Part shown: one piece after another, positions 7,210 through 10,787 of the stretch
How the letters are laid out: every line of letters starts with the position of its first letter
Position numbering within the stretch: the first letter of the stretch is position 1
From: CAG-791 sp002449595
Lineage (GTDB): Bacteria > Bacillota > Clostridia > Lachnospirales > Lachnospiraceae
Assembly (NCBI GenBank): GCA_946539855.1
Contig: CAMNHV010000055.1
Span: 1 to 10,787, forward strand
Length of the DNA: 10,787 nt
Direction of reading: 5' to 3'
Translations under genes and position numbers: made by a program
The notes under the pieces: generated by a model
Told to the model about the DNA's origin: nothing
What the model saw: the letters and a program-made list of their open reading frames with translations, nothing else
Databases searched by the model: none

Positions 7210-7238
7210 TTGACACTTTGGTTAGCGTGAGCTAACAT
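7210..7238 (+). promoter_or_regulatory. Orphan plus-strand promoter overlapped by a palindrome
   Basis: TTGACA (6/6) at 7210-7215 and TAACAT (4/6) at 7233-7238 have the ideal 17-bp spacing, giving a start near 7245. A perfect 16-bp palindrome fills most of the spacer and runs into the -10 box, so a bound repressor would block RNA polymerase. No plus-strand gene begins within 500 bp, and the repeat region behind it has stops in all plus frames. Confidence 0.65.
7221..7236. promoter_or_regulatory. Operator-like palindrome 1
   Basis: GTTAGC-GTGA-GCTAAC is a perfect 6+4+6 inverted repeat between the -35 and -10 boxes of the orphan promoter. The TTAG/CTAA half-sites recall the core of DtxR-type metal-regulator sites, but the spacing is not the classical one, so the regulator is unknown. 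Confidence 0.65.
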
Positions 7239-7249
7239 CTCAAATGTAA

Positions 7250-7265
7250 GTTAGCTGTATCTAAC
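7250..7265. promoter_or_regulatory. Operator-like palindrome 2
   Basis: GTTAG-CTGTAT-CTAAC is a 16-bp inverted repeat with the same half-sites as palindrome 1. Its centre lies 29 bp downstream, just after the predicted start of transcription. Two sites of equal design on one promoter argue for a real operator pair rather than chance. Confidence 0.6.
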
Positions 7266-7286
7266 CAACATACAAGTATTTCCCCT

Positions 7287-7333
7287 ATCGAGAGGCCGGT
7301 GATGGACGCCCATACATCACCGGCCGTTTCGAT
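7287..7333 (+). other. Long hairpin about 45 nt after the orphan start point
   Basis: GGCCGGTGATG (7294-7304) and CATCACCGGCC (7315-7325) form a perfect 11-bp stem with a 10-nt loop. It is extended after a small internal loop by ATCGA (7287-7291) pairing with TCGAT (7329-7333). Only a poor T-run (GTTTCGATTTG) follows on the plus strand and none on the minus strand, so it is at best a weak terminator. It could end a short RNA of about 90 nt from the orphan promoter, or be an attenuator relic. Confidence 0.6.
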
Positions 7334-7664
7334 TTGCTGCCGCATGGACTGTGTTCCCATACAATTCTTCGCTTCCGGGCGGTTGGGATAACTTGTATGG
7401 GAACTCATCTGCTACCGCATCGATTATTCCTTCCCGGAAGTATTCGCTCTTCACTTCCCGCTGGACCTTCTCGTGGAGCAGATAAGCTACCGCATTGATA
7501 GTGTTCCCATACAATTCTTCGCTTCCGATCGGCTTGGATAACAAGTATGGGAACTCATCTGCTACCGCATCGACTATTTCTTCCCGGAAGTATTCGCTCT
7601 TCACTTCCCGCCGGGCTGTCTCGTGGAGCAGATAAGCTACCGCATTGATAGTGTTCCCATACAA
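7317..7664 (-). CDS. Unrecognised repeat-built open frame, probably a gene fragment
   Basis: The frame encodes 115 residues from a TTG start and consists of two copies of a 50-residue unit (YGNTINAVAYLLHE... REVKSEYFRE... DAVADEFPY..LS..GSEEL) plus a short third start (YGNTVHAAANRNGR). The units are predicted amphipathic helix and are not recognised as a known domain. A stop codon lies 13 codons upstream of the TTG, and the homology begins inside a unit at LSKPIG, so a real N-terminus is absent. GGGAG lies 7 nt before the TTG, but the same sequence occurs within the repeat. The stop codon lies in the right arm of the hairpin. The two units differ at 12 of 150 bases and 8 of 50 residues, so most changes alter the protein, which speaks against selection for function. 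Best reading: remnant of a larger tandem-repeat protein; a small real gene cannot be excluded. Confidence 0.35.
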   Translation of the reverse strand: MYGNTINAVAYLLHETARREVKSEYFREEIVDAVADEFPYLLSKPIGSEELYGNTINAVAYLLHEKVQREVKSEYFREGIIDAVADEFPYKLSQPPGSEELYGNTVHAAANRNGR

Positions 7665-7691
7665 TTCTTCGCTCCCGATCGGCTTGGATAA
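7331..7691. repeat. 150-bp tandem repeat, two full copies plus partial ends
   Basis: Copy A (7351-7500) and copy B (7501-7650) have the same length and differ at 12 positions (92% identity). A third copy begins at 7651 and matches for about 41 bp up to 7691. About 20 bp before copy A (7331-7350) match the end of a unit at 14 of 20 positions. Each unit is exactly 50 codons on the minus strand. Each unit also contains an inverted repeat, GTTCCCATAC with GTATGGGAAC; in copy A the arms are 12 bp (7353-7364 and 7393-7404). Confidence 0.95.
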
Positions 7692-7710
7692 ATGATCCGC
7701 TCAAAAAGAC

Positions 7711-7719
7711 TGGTATAAT
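7711..7719 (+). promoter_or_regulatory. Extended -10 promoter of the glycosidase gene
   Basis: TGGTATAAT is a perfect extended -10 (TGnTATAAT). No good -35 lies 16-18 bp upstream (AATGAT), which extended -10 promoters tolerate. Transcription should start near 7726, giving a leader of about 55 nt to the ATG at 7782. It sits just 20 bp outside the tandem repeat. Confidence 0.65.
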
Positions 7720-7781
7720 AGATTACAAGCACCACCTCACTAAACAGCAAACACATCATCCGAAGAACGGGGAGAAGCAAA

Positions 7782-9995
7782 ATGAGCAAATGGATCTGGC
7801 GCTTCGGCGAATTCGAAATATGGCACAATCTGCTGGTGCACACGAGACGGCAGGCGTACGGCTTCCCGGAGCCGCCGATCTGGAAAGTGCACATGCCGGA
7901 CCCGGTCGTCCGATTCGTGAAGGAGACGGAGACGGAAGGCGGCAAGATCCGCATCCGCGCGCTCGGCAGCTTCACGATGATGTACTACACCGGCGAGAAT
8001 TACGAGACGGAGAGCAAGACCTGGGGCAAGGAAGAAGTCATCCTCCCGCCCGGAAAGGTGCGCATCCAGATCCTCGTCCAGAACAGGGACAGCTTCCCGG
8101 CGATCTACGTCGACGGCGTCGTGGAGAGCGACGAGACATGGCTCGCAAGCGATGCGACGCCGGACCTTAGGCCGGTCGGATGTACAGATCTTCTGTGCGA
8201 TCCGGAGCACACGCCGGACGTCTTTCCTTTTGAATATGAAGAGATCAAGCCGGTCGCCAAGCAGTTCACGGAGAAGGGTGTCATCTACGACTTCGGTAAA
8301 GAAGTGATGGCGCGCACGCAGATCACAGGCCTTCCGGCGATTGCGGAAGCCGGCGAAGCAGGCTCAAGCGCCCGCCCCGTCACCGTCCGCTTCGGCGAGT
8401 CGCTCGAGGAAGTTCTGGACCCTGTCTGGTGCGTGGTCCGCTTTCGCGAAGTCCCCGAAAACGGCACGCTGGAATACCCGCCTTACGCGCTGCGCTATCT
8501 GTATATCGGTCTCGATGAGGAGGATCCGCAGGAAAAACTCTTCTCCTCCGCATCTGCAGCATCCCAGCACGACGGGCAGGGAGACAAGAACGCTTCCGAC
8601 GCTGCGCCGGCGGCAGGCGGCGAATGGGTGGATCCCGACGCGCCACTCACGGCGGCTGCAGCGTCACCACTCAATCCGGAAGCAGCCTCAGCCCTCTCCA
8701 ACCTGCAGGTCAGCGCGCAGACAGAGATGCTTCCGCTCACGCAGCGCGGCTTCTTCCGCGCGGAAGGCGACGACGTCCTGAACCGCGTGTTTGACGTCGC
8801 GGCGTACACCTTCCATCTGAATTGCCGGGAGTTTATTTTCGACGGCATCAAGAGAGACCGGTGGGTCTGGTCGGCGGACGCTTACCAGAGCCTTTACGTC
8901 AACCACTATCTCTACTGCGACCCTGAGATCGAGAAAAGAACGATCGCCGCACTCGGCGGCAAGCCCCCGATCAAGGAATACATCAACACGATCATGGATT
9001 ACAGCTACTTCTGGATCCTGAGCATTCTGGAGTACTACAAGTGGTACGGCGACGAGGGCTTCCTGAAGCAGATCTTCCCGCAGGCGCAGGAGATCATGAA
9101 TTACTGCCTCGGAAGAAGGAGCGAAGACGGCCTGATCCGCGGGCGCGAGGAGGACTGGGTGTTTATCGACTGGGCGCCGATGGACAAGACCGGCGCGCTC
9201 TGCGGCGAGCAGATCCTTTTGGCGGCTGCACTGGCGGCATACGCCGAGATCGGCACCGTTGTCGGCATGCCGAAGGAGGAGCAGAATCAGTACCGCGCCG
9301 ACGCAAAGGCCGTGCAGGCACTGATCCAGGAGAGATTCTACGACAAAGAGCTCGGCGTCTTCGTCGACAGCTACGAGTCGGGCAAGCGCAACGTGACGCG
9401 ACAGAGCAACATTCTGGCTTATCTGTACCTGCCCTGCACCGACGAGCAGAAGAAGAACATCTACGAGCGCGTCGTCTGCAACGACGACGTCATCCAGATC
9501 ACGACGCCGTACTTCAAATTCTACGAAAACCAGGTCCACTGCATGGAGGGCAACGGCAGCCTGCTTGAGGAGAGCATCCACGACTATTACGGATCCATGC
9601 TGGATCTCGGGGCGACGACGCTTTACGAGCAGTATGACCCGAACGACAAGGGTGCCGAGCACTTCGCAATGTACGGCCGCCCGTTCGAAAAATCCCTCTG
9701 CCACGCCTGGAGCACCAGCCCGATCTACCTGCTCGGCGCGTACCGCGCAGGCGTGCGGAACACCGGCGTCGCATTCAGCAGCTTTGAAGTGCGGCCGAAT
9801 CCCGGCACGATCGGCACGTTCCATGCGGTCGTTCCCGTTCCGGGCGGCAGCGTCACTGTCGACGTCGTGAAGGACAACGCCTCAGAAAAGAGTACCGTCA
9901 CCGCGATCTCGACGATTCCTGGAGGAACGCTGTATTTCGCAGGAGAAGAGAAGGTCCTGCCCGCTGGGGAAGCGGTCACGATTGCCGAAGGATGA
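7782..9995 (+). CDS. GH78-type alpha-L-rhamnosidase, cytoplasmic
   Basis: A 737-residue enzyme without signal peptide, expected to remove terminal alpha-L-rhamnose from imported plant or microbial glycosides. The start is ATG at 7782 with GGGGAG 7 nt upstream. Residues 1-250 are beta-sandwich (WIWRFGEFEIWHNLLVHTRR start; YALRYLYIGL at 235-244). Residues about 325-655 form the six-hairpin (alpha/alpha)6 catalytic domain, and 660-737 a C-terminal beta domain. The motif FDGIKRDRWVWSAD (353-366) corresponds to the GH78 D-x4-E-R-x5-D motif, with Asp354 and Asp366 kept but Asp359 at the usual general-acid Glu position. GATTLYE places Glu616 at the expected general-base position, and LCHAWSTSPIYLLG (639-652) is typical. 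Residues 252-316 are an Ala/Ser-rich insert before the catalytic domain. No transporter or sugar regulator is adjacent. Family is firm; rhamnose specificity is inferred. Confidence 0.88.
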   Translation: MSKWIWRFGEFEIWHNLLVHTRRQAYGFPEPPIWKVHMPDPVVRFVKETETEGGKIRIRALGSFTMMYYTGENYETESKTWGKEEVILPPGKVRIQILVQNRDSFPAIYVDGVVESDETWLASDATPDLRPVGCTDLLCDPEHTPDVFPFEYEEIKPVAKQFTEKGVIYDFGKEVMARTQITGLPAIAEAGEAGSSARPVTVRFGESLEEVLDPVWCVVRFREVPENGTLEYPPYALRYLYIGLDEEDPQEKLFSSASAASQHDGQGDKNASDAAPAAGGEWVDPDAPLTAAAASPLNPEAASALSNLQVSAQTEMLPLTQRGFFRAEGDDVLNRVFDVAAYTFHLNCREFIFDGIKRDRWVWSADAYQSLYVNHYLYCDPEIEKRTIAALGGKPPIKEYINTIMDYSYFWILSILEYYKWYGDEGFLKQIFPQAQEIMNYCLGRRSEDGLIRGREEDWVFIDWAPMDKTGALCGEQILLAAALAAYAEIGTVVGMPKEEQNQYRADAKAVQALIQERFYDKELGVFVDSYESGKRNVTRQSNILAYLYLPCTDEQKKNIYERVVCNDDVIQITTPYFKFYENQVHCMEGNGSLLEESIHDYYGSMLDLGATTLYEQYDPNDKGAEHFAMYGRPFEKSLCHAWSTSPIYLLGAYRAGVRNTGVAFSSFEVRPNPGTIGTFHAVVPVPGGSVTVDVVKDNASEKSTVTAISTIPGGTLYFAGEEKVLPAGEAVTIAEG

Positions 9996-10000
9996 CAAAT

Positions 10001-10032
10001 TAAAAAAGGAACTGCCTGGTCAGGCAGTTCCT
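10001..10032 (-). terminator. Rho-independent terminator behind hsp20
   Basis: AGGAACTGCC and GGCAGTTCCT form a perfect stem around a TGGTCA-type loop (the arms extend to 12 bp on paper). On the minus strand it is followed directly by TTTTTTA. It lies about 88 bp after the hsp20 stop. On the plus strand no T-run follows, so it is not an efficient intrinsic terminator for the converging glycosidase gene. Confidence 0.88.
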
Positions 10033-10119
10033 GTAAGAGTAGTAGCCTTATTGAATTGTTCTTCCGGCTTCGGCCGCCCCTTCGCAGGCAGCGGCGCTTC
10101 CGCCTTCCGTTTTTCCGCG

Positions 10120-10575
10120 TCAGCCCTCGATCATGATGGTCTTCTTCTCGGGGATGCGGACCGCTTCCTTCTTCGGGATGTTGAGCTTCAGGACGCCGTC
10201 TTCGAACTTCGCCTTGATGTCCTCTTCCGTGACGTTCTCGCCGACGTAGAAGCTTCTCTGCATCGTGCCGGTGTAGCGCTCCTGGCGGATCAGCTTGCCC
10301 TGCTTGTTGTTCTTCTCCTCTTCGAGGGCCTTCGCCGCGCTGACGGTCAGATAGCCGCTCTCGAGGTTCAGCTGGATCTCTTCCTTCTTGAAGCCGGGCA
10401 GGTCGATGTCGACTTCGAACTGGTCGTCGTGCTCACGCACATCGGTCTTCATCACATGTGCCGCGTTCTTGCCGTAAAGCTTTCTCTCCGTGTCATCAAA
10501 ATCTCTGAATCTCGGGAAACTGAAATTCATCAGGTCATCAAACAAACCTTCGCCGAAAATAGTAGGATACAACAT
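10120..10575 (-). CDS. hsp20: Hsp20 small heat-shock protein
   Basis: With the ATG at 10575 this is a 151-residue alpha-crystallin-type chaperone that binds unfolding proteins without ATP in the cytoplasm. The ATG at 10581 is also in frame but lies only 1-2 nt from the AAGGAGGT site, whereas 10575 has 7 nt. Residues 1-40 are the variable N-terminal arm; residues about 43-135 form the alpha-crystallin domain, with DLPGFKKEEI at 58-67, GYLTVSA at 74-80, RSFYVGENV at 107-115 and the signature KFEDGVLKLNIPK at 123-135. The C-terminal IMI (147-149) is the I-x-I oligomerisation motif, followed by EG and the stop. The length is normal. It is transcribed alone, from a sigma-A promoter overlapped by CIRCE, so HrcA repression and heat induction are expected. 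Confidence 0.97.
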   Translation of the reverse strand: MLYPTIFGEGLFDDLMNFSFPRFRDFDDTERKLYGKNAAHVMKTDVREHDDQFEVDIDLPGFKKEEIQLNLESGYLTVSAAKALEEEKNNKQGKLIRQERYTGTMQRSFYVGENVTEEDIKAKFEDGVLKLNIPKKEAVRIPEKKTIMIEG

Positions 10576-10725
10576 GATCATTACCTCCTTTATCTTCTCC
10601 TCTCCGCCCCTGCGGGAGGATTCCTGTTATTGCGGTGGTTGAACTTCGGATCTTCTTCGGTCCCGTTCCTGACGCCGGTCTTTTTTGATCTTCGTCTCTG
10701 GAACCTGACCTCTTATCTTCGGTTC
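10576..10725 (-). other. Long structured 5' leader of hsp20
   Basis: From the predicted start near 10725 to the ATG there are about 150 untranslated nucleotides, purine-rich with repeated GAAGAT units. GGTCAGGTTCC (10700-10710) can pair with GGAACGGGACC (10659-10669) at 9 of 11 positions. Close to the start codon, CCTCCCGC could pair either with GCGGAG or with the GGAGG of the ribosome site. No start-codon-led small frame is seen. A role as an RNA thermometer is only a possibility. Confidence 0.5.
10583..10590 (-). promoter_or_regulatory. Strong ribosome binding site of hsp20
   Basis: AAGGAGGT matches the full anti-Shine-Dalgarno core and selects the ATG at 10575 (7-nt spacing) over the ATG at 10581. 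Confidence 0.85.
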
Positions 10726-10731
10726 GATTAT

Positions 10732-10760
10732 GTTATATCACCGTTGTTAGCACTCGTCAA
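10732..10760 (-). promoter_or_regulatory. Sigma-A promoter of hsp20
   Basis: On the minus strand, TTGACG (5/6) and TATAAC (5/6) are 17 bp apart, and TG lies one base before the -10, making it an extended -10 as well. The -35 box falls in the spacer and one arm of CIRCE, the usual arrangement for steric repression by HrcA. Confidence 0.85.
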
Positions 10761-10773
10761 GTGTGAGTGCTAA
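10747..10773. promoter_or_regulatory. CIRCE element (HrcA operator)
   Basis: TTAGCACTC, 9 spacer bases, then GAGTGCTAA: a perfect match to the CIRCE consensus. HrcA binds it and releases it on heat shock. In this window it controls hsp20. A divergent gene beyond the right edge could share it, but nothing of such a gene is visible in the last 14 bases. Confidence 0.97.
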
Positions 10774-10787
10774 CAATTCTGTGAAGA

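Larger units (their letters stand above)
7097..7781. other. Long intergenic region: orphan promoter, twin palindromes, hairpin, tandem repeat
   Basis: These 685 bases between two opposite-facing genes hold no confidently real gene. Bases 7097-7209 are AT-rich; a weak minus-strand -10 (AATAAT at 7121-7126) may serve the YgjV-like gene, but no matching -35 is seen. Then follow a plus-strand promoter, two palindromes and a long hairpin (7210-7333), the 150-bp tandem repeat (7331-7691), and the promoter of the glycosidase (7711-7719). The layout suggests decay of a former gene or insertion of foreign sequence. No transposase, terminal inverted repeats or target duplication could be seen. Confidence 0.6.

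Noticed and set aside
7287..7333. The hairpin as an efficient rho-independent terminator
   Set aside because: The stem is strong, but the following bases are GTTTCGATTTG on the plus strand and TCTCGATAG on the minus strand, without a proper T-run, so it is listed only as a hairpin.
7331..7691. CRISPR array
   Set aside because: The units are 150 bp with no short-repeat/spacer pattern and are conserved along their whole length.
8688..9824. A 378-codon minus-strand frame
   Set aside because: It is antisense to the GH78 catalytic domain, has no recognisable motif and no ribosome site, and shows the Val/Asp/Ala/Leu-rich composition of a shadow frame.
10001..10032. Bidirectional terminator also serving the glycosidase gene
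   Set aside because: The A-run lies on the wrong side for the plus strand; after the stem the plus strand reads GTAAGAG, so only the minus direction is supported.
9982..10773. A 263-codon plus-strand frame
   Set aside because: It overlaps the end of the glycosidase gene, the hsp20 terminator, hsp20 itself, its leader and CIRCE. All these signals fit the minus strand, and no start signal supports the plus frame.

Overview
The window looks like chromosomal DNA of a moderately GC-rich Bacillota, most likely a Lachnospiraceae-type gut Clostridium. The supporting signs are strong AGGAGG-type ribosome sites, TTG starts backed by good Shine-Dalgarno sequences, sigma-A promoters, a perfect CIRCE element, a SpaA/Cna-type surface-protein N-terminus of a kind I associate with Lachnospiraceae, and a LytS-type kinase paired with a SARP-like response regulator. 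No rRNA, tRNA, CRISPR array, transposase or phage gene is visible.

Left part (1-7096, all on the minus strand). Reading in the direction of transcription, from high to low coordinates: a YgjV-like small membrane protein; a MATE-family efflux protein with its own putative promoter; a 7-TM LytS-type histidine kinase 18 bp behind MATE; a near-consensus promoter; a receiver plus SARP-like winged-helix response regulator; a 134-aa membrane-anchored coiled-coil protein; a HAD hydrolase; and a rho-independent terminator. Beyond the terminator, with its own weak promoter, starts a large cell-surface protein (TTG start) that runs off the left edge. The tight spacing suggests that efflux and two-component sensing form one expression block. 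The response regulator, coiled-coil protein and HAD form a second operon that can be transcribed separately.

Middle part (7097-7781). This is the least explained stretch. A plus-strand promoter (TTGACA-17-TAACAT) carries two matching 16-bp palindromes and is followed about 50 bp later by a long hairpin, with no gene behind it. Next comes a 150-bp tandem repeat (two copies 92% identical plus partial copies at both ends), open only on the minus strand and lacking a proper gene start. It looks like a gene fragment. An extended -10 promoter at the repeat edge then drives the next gene.

Right part (7782-10787). A cytoplasmic GH78-type alpha-L-rhamnosidase (plus strand) carries an Ala/Ser-rich insert and Asp at the usual general-acid position. 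It converges on an Hsp20 small heat-shock protein (minus strand). hsp20 has its own terminator, a long purine-rich 5' leader, and a sigma-A promoter whose -35 box lies inside the CIRCE element, so HrcA repression is expected.

No complete new defence or mobile system is recognisable. The items most worth a second look are the orphan double-operator promoter with its hairpin, the 150-bp repeat fragment, the roughly 140-residue insertion in the ATP lid of the kinase, the small coiled-coil membrane protein encoded with the response regulator, and the possible +1-frame tail after hsp20.
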